From Candidatus Cloacimonadota bacterium (GTDB taxonomy: Bacteria > Cloacimonadota > Cloacimonadia > Cloacimonadales > TCS61), in assembly GCA_021157525.1 (NCBI GenBank), contig JAGGWK010000084.1, positions 1 through 33,612 of the forward strand: DNA of 33,612 nucleotides. The letters are read 5' to 3'. The position numbers and the translations under genes are program-made. The notes under the pieces are model-generated. The model had not been told where the DNA came from and made no database searches. It saw only the letters and a program-made list of their open reading frames with translations. Below are positions 24,894-33,417 of the stretch, in pieces (the first letter of the stretch is position 1; each line of letters opens with the position of its first letter).

Positions 24894-26452
24894 TGCACAA
24901 AATCATTCTTATTCTGGCCCTTTGCTCTGTGGCTTTTGCCCTGAATGCCGTTGCACCAGCCGTTCATTCAGCTCTGGATGCAGCAGATTATCCCACCGCC
25001 ATCGCTCTTCTGCAGGCAGAGACAGCGCAGGATGGCGACATCGAATCCTGGCGATTGCTGGGCTATGCCTATCGGATGCAGGGAAACCTCAGTGAAGCCG
25101 TTTCTGCCTATGCCAAGGTGCTGGAACAGAATTCCACCGATTACGATGCCCGGCTTGCTTTGGCGCGGCTCAATCTGCAAAAAGGCGATTTCAAAACAGC
25201 CAAAGCACTGTTCAATGGCATCCTGGATGAAGATAAAACCGATGTAGAAGCATGGCGTGGATTGGCAAGCATCGCCCAGACAACCGAAGACTACCCTGCG
25301 GCAGTTGAAGCTTGCACCATGGCGCTGAGCTATCTGCCGAATGACATCCCCACCATGCTGCAATTGGCCCGCATGCAGAGCTTTTGTGATATGATCGATG
25401 ACGCGATAGAAACCTACCTCGCTATAAACGATCTGGATGCCACATGGGCAGAAGCATGGGCAGGACTTGGACGCATGATGTGGTGGCAAGACAATCCCCA
25501 CAGCGCGATGGGGTATTATCAAAAAGCACTGCGCCTTGATCCGGAAAATGCCGATATCCAAAAGGAATACCAAAACGCAAAAAACGCAGTAAAATGGTCT
25601 GCCGTCAGTGGCTTTTCCCGGGTGCAAGAGCGGGAAGAAACCGTAACCACAGATGGTTACAATCAGCAGTATAAACTGCAAAAACGGCTGACGGACAATC
25701 TGAATGTGGCGCTGAACAGTTTCTGGCAATACAGTCAAAAAAAGTGGAAACAGAGCAACTCCGTTGAGGAAAAGTGGTTTGATACCAACTTTGCGCAGGT
25801 CACCTGCCGCTTGCATCCCGGACTGCAAGTAAGTACTACCTGCGGCGGATCCATAAGTGATTCCGTGCTAACCATCTGGGATGCCGGAGTGGCGTACGAT
25901 GTGCAGTGGAAAGGACTGAAACTGAAGAACAATTTCCGAGGGGGCACCGAATATTTTTTCCATTGGGAACATCTGAGCCGTTGGTATATGACGAATAATT
26001 TTTCAGCTCAGTGGCAAAAACTCACCTTTTCCAGCGATTATACCAGCGGGAAAGTGAAAGAAACCCTTATCTGGGAAGACACGACCCTATCTGAAATTCC
26101 CTTCCTCAACTATGCTTTGACCCTGAGTTATTTGCTCTATCAGCCGGCAAAACTGAATCTGGGAGCCAGTTATCGGTTTATGGATTTCGCCTACGAATCA
26201 TCGCAATTTTACACACCGCAAAACCGCAGTCTGGTGGGCGCAAATATATCTTTTTATTATCCCTGCCACCAGTGGTATCTCTATGGTGCTTCCTCTGTGG
26301 AGGAAGATAACAACGACGAATTTGGCTACAGCAACAATCTGGAAGTGGGGGTGAATATCGCAGGGCTCTCCATTTCTGCCGGGTACAGCAATTTCAAAAA
26401 TCCTTATTATGAAAGCGATTCAGTATCACTTACGTTAAGTGGAAGGTTTTAG
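24893..26452 (+). CDS. TPR-barrel outer-membrane protein, probable polysaccharide exporter
   Basis: This 519-residue protein has a signal peptide (1-16). About six TPR repeats follow (about 20-235, clear in WRLLGYAYRMQGNLSEAVSAY and AGLGRMMWWQDNPHSAMGYYQKALRLDPE). The C-terminal region (about 240-519) has alternating beta strands ending in LTLSGRF, with a terminal phenylalanine as in outer-membrane barrels. A periplasmic TPR scaffold joined to a barrel is the design of PgaA and, as split proteins, PelB, AlgK/AlgE and BcsC, which export glycans made by an inner-membrane synthase. The barrel (about 280 residues, roughly 16-18 strands) also resembles YaiO. The gene overlaps the Ig-lipoprotein stop by 1 nt. 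Confidence 0.85.
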   Translation: MHKIILILALCSVAFALNAVAPAVHSALDAADYPTAIALLQAETAQDGDIESWRLLGYAYRMQGNLSEAVSAYAKVLEQNSTDYDARLALARLNLQKGDFKTAKALFNGILDEDKTDVEAWRGLASIAQTTEDYPAAVEACTMALSYLPNDIPTMLQLARMQSFCDMIDDAIETYLAINDLDATWAEAWAGLGRMMWWQDNPHSAMGYYQKALRLDPENADIQKEYQNAKNAVKWSAVSGFSRVQEREETVTTDGYNQQYKLQKRLTDNLNVALNSFWQYSQKKWKQSNSVEEKWFDTNFAQVTCRLHPGLQVSTTCGGSISDSVLTIWDAGVAYDVQWKGLKLKNNFRGGTEYFFHWEHLSRWYMTNNFSAQWQKLTFSSDYTSGKVKETLIWEDTTLSEIPFLNYALTLSYLLYQPAKLNLGASYRFMDFAYESSQFYTPQNRSLVGANISFYYPCHQWYLYGASSVEEDNNDEFGYSNNLEVGVNIAGLSISAGYSNFKNPYYESDSVSLTLSGRF

Positions 26453-26457
26453 AAATC

Positions 26458-29400
26458 ATGAAAAAGAAGTACTTTGTTACCGCCCTCTTTTTTCTTCTGC
26501 TGGTGGTCATCGTTTCCCTGATGATACGGGTAGAAGACAAATTGCGGGAAGAGAAGATCATCGTGATAGACAGCACTCGGGTGCGCACTCCTTTGTTACC
26601 ACCTCACACTTCTGCTGTTGTACAGGATGCAGCAGCGGGCGTGAGCATCGATTTTATGGTGGCTGGCGATTATTTTCAGTATCGGAAGATAGACAAGAGT
26701 CTGGATGCCGGTGAGAAGTGGGAATCGCTGTTTTTAAAAGGGGTGAACCTGGGTGTGGCGATGCCGGGAAAATTCCCCTCGGAATTCCCTGTGGACTACG
26801 ATTTGTATGCCGGATGGTTTGAAGAGATAGGCGCTATGAACGCTAATGTGGTGCGGGTTTATACCATCCTGCCACCAGAGTTTTACCAGGCTCTGGCTCA
26901 GTACAATCTTATCTACTCCGACAAACCTCTTTACCTCATGCAGGGAGTGTGGGCAACTGTTCCCGATGATCACAACTATTTTAATGACGACTACACCTAC
27001 CTCTTTCAGAAAGAGATAAAAGACGTGATCAATGTCATTCACGGTAACGCTGTGCTTTCTCCACATCCGGGGAAAGCTGACGGCACCTACGTATCCGATG
27101 TTTCCCGCTACACGGTGGCCTATCTTCTGGGTCGTGAGTGGGAGCCCCAGGGGATGACTTTTACCAACCTCAATAACGATGCTACAGCCTATCTGGGTGA
27201 TTTTATCTCGGTGCCGTCCGGGAGCCCGATGGAAATCTGGCTGGGACAAATGATGGATTTTACCCTGAAATATGAGACTCTCCAATACAAAAACCAGCAC
27301 CCCGTTTCCTTTGTGAACTGGCTTCCGCTGGACCCGATGTTTCACAACAGCGAATTTATCGAGCACGAAAAAGTGCGGGAATATGACAACGATCTGGAGT
27401 GGATTGATTTCCAGAATTTCCACTCAACAGCAAAGACACACACCGGCATTTACGCCGCCTATCATGCCTATCCATACTATCCCGATTTTATCTATATGGA
27501 CGAAAAATATGCGCAAAATGGCGATGATAATTATCTGCCCTATTTGCAGGAACTCAAAGAATATTGTCCCGATATGCCTTTGATTATCGCCGAGTACGGC
27601 GTGCCATCCAGTCGCGGGAATAGCCATTTTTCTCCCTACGGATTTCATCAGGGGGGACATAATGAACAGCAGCAGGCGGCCATCAATCGGCTTCTCACCC
27701 AAGACATCCACGATGCCGGGTGCGGCGGAGCTATTATATTTGAGTGGTTGGATGAGTGGTTTAAATTTAACTGGATGGTGATGGATTTTGAACAGCCGCC
27801 GCATCGTCGTAAATACTGGCACAATATGGAAAATCCAGAGCAGAATTTTGGTATTGTAGCGCTGGAGAACCGTAGCCGCATCATTGATGGCTCTGACGAT
27901 GATTGGCCAAAAACAGCAAAATATGCTGATCAGATAGAAGCCGCCGCAGATCCTGGTTACTTCTATTTGCGCTACCATTTGTCAAATTTTGATTTTGCCG
28001 GAAATAACCTCATTGTGGCCATAGACACCTATGACAAATCCAGAGGGGATCACACCATTCCTCTGGTGAACCTGCCTTCCAGGCGGGGTGTGGAATTTGT
28101 CCTCTATTTTCAATCACCCGATTCTGCCCGGATTATGGTGGATGACTACTATTCGGTATTTTCCGACATCTATAATGATTACATCCCGGTGTATGCCTCC
28201 AAGGAAAACAACAATGGCCGGTTTGTTGATGAGGAGCTGTTGTCAAATCGCGAGCGGCAAACTCTCACAGGCAAAACCTGGCGGCGCATTATCTTCAATC
28301 GCAGCCCGCTGATTCATGGCACTTTAGAGGAAAATTCCAATACCGATTGGTGTTACGACGCCGAAACCGGAATCTTGGAAGTGCGTCTGGATTGGCATCT
28401 GCTCAACGTATCGGATCCATCCTCCCGCCAAGTGCTGAATGATGCGGAGGGCACGTCGGAGATCGAAACCACAACCACCGAGGGTTTCCACATCCAGAGT
28501 TTTGTAACAAATCAGGCAAACGCCGTAGAGGCATCCATCCCGGCAGGCAGAAAAGAGTTTTTTTTCACTTGGGATGGTTGGGATTCTCCTCAATATGAAA
28601 CCCGATTGAAAGAGCAGTATTATGTGTTGCAAGAGCAATTTGCCGGCCTTGAGCCCAAAGAAGATACCCGGGTAAAACCGCAGCAAAACACCTTTTCTAT
28701 TGCATCCTGGCACATGAACAAACCAGGAGCAATATCCATTACCTTTGATGATTGCAGCTATGGCCAATACCAGTACGGATTTCCGACATTGCAAAAATAT
28801 AAGGTAAAAGCCGATTTTGGCGTAGTAGGCGAGTGGATGGCCGAAGAACCCCGCTCCACAGCAGAAGAGGGGGTGTTCAGCATCCGGCGTATGGGATGGC
28901 AGCAACTGCGGGAACTGGCAGCGGCTGGAAACGAAATCAGCTCCCATGGCTACCTGCATCAAGCCATAGATGAGACGGAGCCCGAGGAAAAACTGGTAGC
29001 AGACTTGGCAAAGAATCGTAATCTCATCCGGCAAAATGTCGGGGTAGAGGCCGTTACGATTCACTATCCCTACTCCTACAGTCGGGATGCAATTGCTGTG
29101 GCCGCTCGGAAAGCTGGCTTTTTGTTTGGCAGAGTAGGGGATGGCGGCAAGCAAAACAGTTCGACAAAATCCCGGTACAATCTCAATAGCAAAGTGGTGT
29201 TGAATAATCAGGATCCAGATCCCGGCACATTCAACCGATGGATCGAAGAAGCTGCTGGAAACTGGCTGGTGATGATGTATCATCACATTTTTCCCGAGGA
29301 CAGCAAGGAGATGAAGCTGTACCGTTATCATAACGTGTATAACCAATATGCGCTGACGCCGCGGAACTTTGACAAACAGGTGCGTATGCTGCGCAACAGC

Positions 29401-29682
29401 GGCTACTGGATAGCCCCGACGGCGCAGGTGGGAAAGTATCTGGCAGAGCGGGAAACCGTGGCCATCAGAACCAGCCTGACATTCAATTCCTATGTGCTCA
29501 CGCTGGAATCACCGCTGAATGCCGAAGTGTATGATCAGCCACTGACGGTGATTTTCCAGACAAATTGGCAAACGGTGAAGATCAGTCACAGCCAGCGAGA
29601 CGGCGTTTACACCGTTCGCAATGGCCGGATTATGTTTCCGGCGCTGATCAACAGAAAAATTATTATCGAGAAGGTGAAATAA
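26458..29682 (+). CDS. Membrane-anchored glycoside hydrolase / CBM9-like / CE4 deacetylase fusion
   Basis: This 1074-residue periplasmic protein has one N-terminal membrane anchor (4-23). Residues about 88-470 look like a clan GH-A TIM barrel, with FLKGVNLGVAMPGKFP as the first strand and candidate catalytic glutamates E227 (GREWEP) and E379 (LIIAEYGVPS). Residues about 475-690 resemble a CBM9/DOMON-like beta-sandwich (IIDGSDDDWP, then YFYLRYHLSN). Residues about 745-995 form a CE4 polysaccharide deacetylase with D764 and D765 (TFDD), H830 and H834 (SHGYLH), HYPYS, and H942/H943 (MMYHHI). A small beta-rich tail follows. PgaB pairs the same two activities in the opposite order (CE4 first). The likely job is to de-N-acetylate and trim the nascent polymer in the periplasm. 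Assignments are by motif only. Confidence 0.8.
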   Translation: MKKKYFVTALFFLLLVVIVSLMIRVEDKLREEKIIVIDSTRVRTPLLPPHTSAVVQDAAAGVSIDFMVAGDYFQYRKIDKSLDAGEKWESLFLKGVNLGVAMPGKFPSEFPVDYDLYAGWFEEIGAMNANVVRVYTILPPEFYQALAQYNLIYSDKPLYLMQGVWATVPDDHNYFNDDYTYLFQKEIKDVINVIHGNAVLSPHPGKADGTYVSDVSRYTVAYLLGREWEPQGMTFTNLNNDATAYLGDFISVPSGSPMEIWLGQMMDFTLKYETLQYKNQHPVSFVNWLPLDPMFHNSEFIEHEKVREYDNDLEWIDFQNFHSTAKTHTGIYAAYHAYPYYPDFIYMDEKYAQNGDDNYLPYLQELKEYCPDMPLIIAEYGVPSSRGNSHFSPYGFHQGGHNEQQQAAINRLLTQDIHDAGCGGAIIFEWLDEWFKFNWMVMDFEQPPHRRKYWHNMENPEQNFGIVALENRSRIIDGSDDDWPKTAKYADQIEAAADPGYFYLRYHLSNFDFAGNNLIVAIDTYDKSRGDHTIPLVNLPSRRGVEFVLYFQSPDSARIMVDDYYSVFSDIYNDYIPVYASKENNNGRFVDEELLSNRERQTLTGKTWRRIIFNRSPLIHGTLEENSNTDWCYDAETGILEVRLDWHLLNVSDPSSRQVLNDAEGTSEIETTTTEGFHIQSFVTNQANAVEASIPAGRKEFFFTWDGWDSPQYETRLKEQYYVLQEQFAGLEPKEDTRVKPQQNTFSIASWHMNKPGAISITFDDCSYGQYQYGFPTLQKYKVKADFGVVGEWMAEEPRSTAEEGVFSIRRMGWQQLRELAAAGNEISSHGYLHQAIDETEPEEKLVADLAKNRNLIRQNVGVEAVTIHYPYSYSRDAIAVAARKAGFLFGRVGDGGKQNSSTKSRYNLNSKVVLNNQDPDPGTFNRWIEEAAGNWLVMMYHHIFPEDSKEMKLYRYHNVYNQYALTPRNFDKQVRMLRNSGYWIAPTAQVGKYLAERETVAIRTSLTFNSYVLTLESPLNAEVYDQPLTVIFQTNWQTVKISHSQRDGVYTVRNGRIMFPALINRKIIIEKVK

Positions 29683-31454
29683 TGAAAAAGAGATTTTTAC
29701 TCCTCATCCTCACGTTGTGCGCATTGGCTTTGCACAGTGTAGAATACCAATTACCCAAGGCGTTGTTTATCACCAGTGGTGATGGCGAAGGCTACGGAAC
29801 CGTGTCGGACGGCGTGATTCTGTCGCTGCAGGAGCTCAATAAATCCGGTGCTTTCGTACGGTTGGAAAATCGACAGATTCTCCATTTTCCCAAGAAACTT
29901 GCCCAATTTACCATTTTGATTATCCCCACCACCTTTGGGTATCATGATGCAGATAGGCGCTATTCTCTCTCCTTTTTATCAGATGTCGAGATGCAGAACA
30001 TCAGCGCATGGGTAAAGCAGGGAGGCACCCTGGTGAGCGATGTGTACTTGGGACGCAACAGATTAAACGGTGAAGACCGGATCTCTGCATCCAACGAAAT
30101 GACTCAGGAAAATTGGCCAATGGCACAGTGTTTTGGCGTGAATCTGATAGAGAAAAACATGCAGAATCAGCGCATTGTGAGCAGTGGAGAAGGGCCATGG
30201 CAGGGAGACATCACGCCGGTGTACGATACACCCGAGTGGACCCTGATTCCATCCAAACTGATGGATCGCTCCACCCGCATTTTGGCCAGATGGTTTCAGG
30301 AAAAGCCCGGCGAACCAGCCATCACGGTGCATCCCTATGGCGCAGGAACAGCGATTTTGCTGGCAACCTTTAATCTTATCCATCCGGCAGGAGATGGAGG
30401 CTTTTCAAACGGCAAAGAAATTCAGGCCTTTTATCATCTGGTCTATCACACCGCTGTGTCGCAGCGTAAGTACGAGATAAACCTTAATCCCTGGAAAAAC
30501 GGTGCACAGAGCGCTTTTTGTCTCACCTTGGATGATGGCGGATCCCCGGAACAATACCGGCGCATCCTGAGCTACATCCAGAGGGAAAAAATCCCCACTA
30601 CCATTTTTTCCAGTGACGATGTATCCCCCGAAGTCGTTGCATTATTGCATCAAAATCCTTACATCACCTTGCAAAGTCGTTCTCATTCCAAACCGGATTT
30701 CCGCACTCTCAGCTATGGCGAGACGGTTGAAGAATTGCTGGGAAACAGCTCGCATTTCCAGACCAGGTTCACCGGCTTTCGCTATCCCTTTACCAACAAC
30801 AGCTTTTGGGGCATGAAGGCCCTGGATGAGTTGGGCTTTTTGTATGACTCTTCCATTGCCCTCAATCATCTGGAATTTTACCGTGGATCCCTGTTTCCCT
30901 ACAACATCCCGATTTTTCAGGATGGCTATTACCAGAGCCTCGATCTCTTGGAAATTTCACAGATTTTTCATGATGACTGGTACTATTTTCAGGACGTTCT
31001 CACCAATGCAGATTACAACTCCGAAGACCAGAAGCGAGATGCCTCCCGTTTTGACGCCTATCTGCAAACCCTTTGGATGCGGGGTGTGCGCCCGAACAAT
31101 GGCTTGATGGTCTTTATGGGACATCCCCTTTACTCAGGCATGAGCAGCATTGCCATGCAGCCCCTTAAGCACATGGTTGAAACCGCCCGCGAAGATGGCG
31201 CCTGGATAACCAGTCCCGACGAAGTGGCGCAGTATTGGAACCAGTTGCGTGACCAGAAGATTGACGTGAAAGAGGTTGGCCCGCGGGTTTCTTTGCGCAT
31301 GAGTGAGGTTATCGATGGCCAGAGTTTTCGGTTGCCGTCGCGGCCCCGCTCGGTGACCTTTGATGGTGAATATGAAATTATTGAACAGGGTGGCGCATTT
31401 TTCCTGATTCTGAAAAAGGGTGCTCCACAACGTACTGTTACTCTGGAGTTTTAG
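29682..31454 (+). CDS. Secreted amidotransferase-like / divergent CE4 deacetylase-like protein
   Basis: This 590-residue protein has a signal peptide (1-20). The start at 29682 shares one base with the preceding stop; longer in-frame starts upstream lie within the previous gene. Residues about 24-260 resemble a class I glutamine-amidotransferase-like alpha/beta domain (ALFITSGDGEGYGTVSDGV, ISAWVKQGGTLVSDVYLG, HPYGAGTAILLATFNLI), without an obvious catalytic cysteine. Residues about 275-515 follow the CE4 plan: LTLDDGG (D284, D285), SRSHSKPD (H335, with D339 where the second metal histidine is expected), FRYPF (366-370) and FMGHPL (H481). The last 70 residues are beta-rich. It may be a second deacetylase, a modified-specificity enzyme or a non-catalytic polymer-binding protein. 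PelA also combines several such modules. Confidence 0.72.
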   Translation: MKKRFLLLILTLCALALHSVEYQLPKALFITSGDGEGYGTVSDGVILSLQELNKSGAFVRLENRQILHFPKKLAQFTILIIPTTFGYHDADRRYSLSFLSDVEMQNISAWVKQGGTLVSDVYLGRNRLNGEDRISASNEMTQENWPMAQCFGVNLIEKNMQNQRIVSSGEGPWQGDITPVYDTPEWTLIPSKLMDRSTRILARWFQEKPGEPAITVHPYGAGTAILLATFNLIHPAGDGGFSNGKEIQAFYHLVYHTAVSQRKYEINLNPWKNGAQSAFCLTLDDGGSPEQYRRILSYIQREKIPTTIFSSDDVSPEVVALLHQNPYITLQSRSHSKPDFRTLSYGETVEELLGNSSHFQTRFTGFRYPFTNNSFWGMKALDELGFLYDSSIALNHLEFYRGSLFPYNIPIFQDGYYQSLDLLEISQIFHDDWYYFQDVLTNADYNSEDQKRDASRFDAYLQTLWMRGVRPNNGLMVFMGHPLYSGMSSIAMQPLKHMVETAREDGAWITSPDEVAQYWNQLRDQKIDVKEVGPRVSLRMSEVIDGQSFRLPSRPRSVTFDGEYEIIEQGGAFFLILKKGAPQRTVTLEF

Positions 31455-31461
31455 TGATTTT

Positions 31462-31499
31462 GGGGCAGGATGCGGGTGCATCCTGCCCCTGATTTTTTT
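31462..31499 (+). terminator. Intrinsic terminator after the polysaccharide operon
   Basis: A perfect 12-bp stem (GGGGCAGGATGC at 31462-31473 and GCATCCTGCCCC at 31478-31489) with loop GGGT is followed by TGA and seven Ts. It lies 8 nt after the last gene of the operon and overlaps the stop codon of the convergent gene. Confidence 0.95.
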
Positions 31500-32616
31500 A
31501 AACAGCGTTTGTCGCTAATGTTTGCTTTTGCGCTGCTTCCTCAAATTCCCTTACCAATGAATCCATCAATTCCTTTACCGAGACAATCTTATTTACCCGC
31601 CATGCGTTGACCCCGGCGAAGCTGAAGCCTTCCTGCATTTTACCCACTTTGGCATTGGTCAGCGCCTGAGATATGCAATAGGGCGCAACTCGGTAATCAC
31701 AGGTCTTCAGGCATTTCCACGGACAGGTAAAGGGGTGTTTTATCCCCGACTCCACATCTCGCAAAAAGTCACTTTTAATGGCGCGTCCCGGCATGCCAAC
31801 AGGACTCTGGATAATGACGATGTCCTCTTTTTTGCAGGCCAGGTATTGGGCCTTGAATGCGTCAGCGGCATCGCACTCGTGGGTTGCTACAAAACGGGTG
31901 CCCATCTGTACGCCGCTGGCACCAAGCTTCATCATTGTCAGGATGTCTTCACCAGTGAATACGCCTCCGCCGGCGATCACCGGAATCTTTTTGTCGTACT
32001 TTTTTTCAAAGGGTACAATTGCTTCACACACTGAGGGAATCAGTTTTTCAAGGGCAAAATCCGGGTCGTCAATCTGATTGCGTTTAAAGCCCAGATGGCC
32101 ACCGGCTTTTGGTCCTTCTACTACCACTGCATCGGGAACATGCTGATAATACTTGTCCCAACTCTTGAAGATAATCTTTGCTGCCCGGCCTGATGAGACA
32201 ATGGGGGCAATCTTCGTTTTTATCGAGCGCAGAAAATCCATAGATATTCCCTTGGGAAGCCGGAGGGGTAATCCTGCACCAAGGAAGAGAATATCGATGG
32301 CTTCTTCCAGCGCGATGCGCACCATATCGTCAAAATCAGAGATGGCTACCATAATATTGAGCCCGAGAATACCCGAAGTGAGGTCTCGCGCTTTCCGGAT
32401 TTCTTGCCTCAGAGCTATTTTATTTCCTTCACGGTAACTACTGTTTGATGAAACATCAAGCAAACCCAGCCCCACCGATGATATCACACCGATGCCGCCG
32501 GCATTTGCCACGGCAGATGCCAGGCCAGACATCGAAATTCCTACGCCCATCCCGCCTTGGATGATGGGGATCTTTGCAACCAAATTGCCTATTTTTAATT
32601 GGGGAATCGTAACCAT
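31498..32616 (-). CDS. Nitronate monooxygenase-like FMN protein with C-terminal cysteine cluster
   Basis: This 372-residue TIM-barrel flavoprotein belongs to the NMO/2-nitropropane dioxygenase and FabK superfamily. It shows the opening PIIQGGMGVGISMSGLASAVANAGGIG, a candidate catalytic histidine in GPKAGGHLGF, and phosphate-binding loops IPVIAGGGVFTGEDI and GVQMGTRFVAT. Near the C terminus lies CPWKCLKTC followed by YC (CX3CX3CX7C), then FSFAGVNAWR. Members act on nitronates, quinones or enoyl-ACP; the cysteine cluster is seen in a subgroup of anaerobes, by recollection, and could bind Fe-S. It lies 58 nt downstream of the TetR gene on the same strand with a GGGAGG site before the start, so co-transcription and TetR control are likely. 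The substrate is not assignable. Confidence 0.85.
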   Translation of the reverse strand: MVTIPQLKIGNLVAKIPIIQGGMGVGISMSGLASAVANAGGIGVISSVGLGLLDVSSNSSYREGNKIALRQEIRKARDLTSGILGLNIMVAISDFDDMVRIALEEAIDILFLGAGLPLRLPKGISMDFLRSIKTKIAPIVSSGRAAKIIFKSWDKYYQHVPDAVVVEGPKAGGHLGFKRNQIDDPDFALEKLIPSVCEAIVPFEKKYDKKIPVIAGGGVFTGEDILTMMKLGASGVQMGTRFVATHECDAADAFKAQYLACKKEDIVIIQSPVGMPGRAIKSDFLRDVESGIKHPFTCPWKCLKTCDYRVAPYCISQALTNAKVGKMQEGFSFAGVNAWRVNKIVSVKELMDSLVREFEEAAQKQTLATNAV

Positions 32617-32633
32617 TTTTCCTCCCGGATGAC

Positions 32634-32658
32634 TCGACCAGATACGTATTCAGGTCGA
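32634..32658 (-). promoter_or_regulatory. Inverted repeat between tetR and the flavoprotein gene
   Basis: TCGACC at 32634-32639 and GGTCGA at 32653-32658 form a perfect 6-bp inverted repeat with a 13-nt spacer. The half-site matches the CGACC/GGTCG core of the palindrome before the TetR gene. It may be a second operator controlling the flavoprotein gene directly. Confidence 0.4.
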
Positions 32659-32674
32659 AATATATAAGAAATAC

Positions 32675-33244
32675 TCATCGAACCTCGATACCTTTGAAGA
32701 TGATTTCCATCATTTGTTTGCTGTCTCGCTCCAAGTCTTTAGACTTCTGCACAAAGAGCGGATACTCCAGTCCTTTGATGCTAATAGCGATCATTCGCGC
32801 AACGACATTTACATCGCAGGGAGTAAAAACCCCTTGAGCGATTCCTTCATTTATTATGCTGCAAAGGATAGTATTTTCGAAGGTGTGAAAATCTTCCCGT
32901 ACCTGCTCAATGAAGAAATAGTGATCAAGATATTCGTTGGTAAGGGTTTTGTAATAATTGCTCAACTCTTTGAGATGGAGCATTCGCGAGCTCACGTACC
33001 CAAGGATTTTATCCTGTGGACTGTAGGCTGCCTGCACTGCTTCATCAAGTTTTTGCCGAAACAGGTCAGAATCGATGCGCACGATTTCAGCGAAAATATC
33101 CTCTTTTTTTTTGAAGTAATAATACATGGTAGATTTTCCCATGTGGGCTTTGGCGGCGATCTCATCCATGGTGGTCTTTTTAAAACCATAGGTGGCGATC
33201 AACTCCTTGGCGGCGGAGACGATTATCTTCTTTTTTTCATCCAT
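32675..33244 (-). CDS. TetR/AcrR-family transcriptional regulator
   Basis: This 189-residue protein has the TetR DNA-binding domain at residues 1-60 (IIVSAAKELIATYGFKKTTMDEIAAKAHMGKSTMYYYFKKKEDIF, quoted in part: the turn and recognition helix are MDEIAAKAHMGKSTMYYYF). It is followed by an all-helical ligand-binding and dimerisation domain. Family members are mostly repressors released by small hydrophobic ligands. GGAGGTACT lies before the start, and a perfect inverted repeat lies 17 nt upstream of it, so autoregulation is likely. The downstream flavoprotein gene is the probable target. Confidence 0.93.
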   Translation of the reverse strand: MDEKKKIIVSAAKELIATYGFKKTTMDEIAAKAHMGKSTMYYYFKKKEDIFAEIVRIDSDLFRQKLDEAVQAAYSPQDKILGYVSSRMLHLKELSNYYKTLTNEYLDHYFFIEQVREDFHTFENTILCSIINEGIAQGVFTPCDVNVVARMIAISIKGLEYPLFVQKSKDLERDSKQMMEIIFKGIEVR

Positions 33245-33260
33245 AGTACCTCCGATAACT

Positions 33261-33281
33261 GTTCGACCAAAAGCGTCGAAC
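33261..33281 (-). promoter_or_regulatory. Candidate TetR operator and promoter region
   Basis: GTTCGAC-N7-GTCGAAC is a perfect inverted repeat (33261-33267 and 33275-33281) 17 nt before the tetR start codon. A smaller ACCG-N6-CGGT palindrome overlaps its distal side. TTGACC at 33296-33291 on the minus strand may be the -35 element, but the -10 at the right distance is poor. Confidence 0.6.
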
Positions 33282-33417
33282 CGTCTAATCGGTCAAGCTA
33301 TATTCTCGATGATGAGTAAATAGTTACGGATTAACACTGCAAACAATCCGGTGGCACATCAGTTTTCTCTTGTGGAAAATCTCTCCAACAGAGGGCTTAC
33401 ATCTGGTTACAAAGATA

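Noticed and set aside
24968-25828. Minus-strand frame (286 codons) opposite the TPR-barrel gene
   Set aside because: It is cysteine-rich nonsense opposite clear TPR repeats; a shadow frame.
28324-29346. Long minus-strand frame (340 codons) opposite the hydrolase/deacetylase gene
   Set aside because: It is a shadow of a motif-rich real gene; it lacks a ribosome binding site and any domain.
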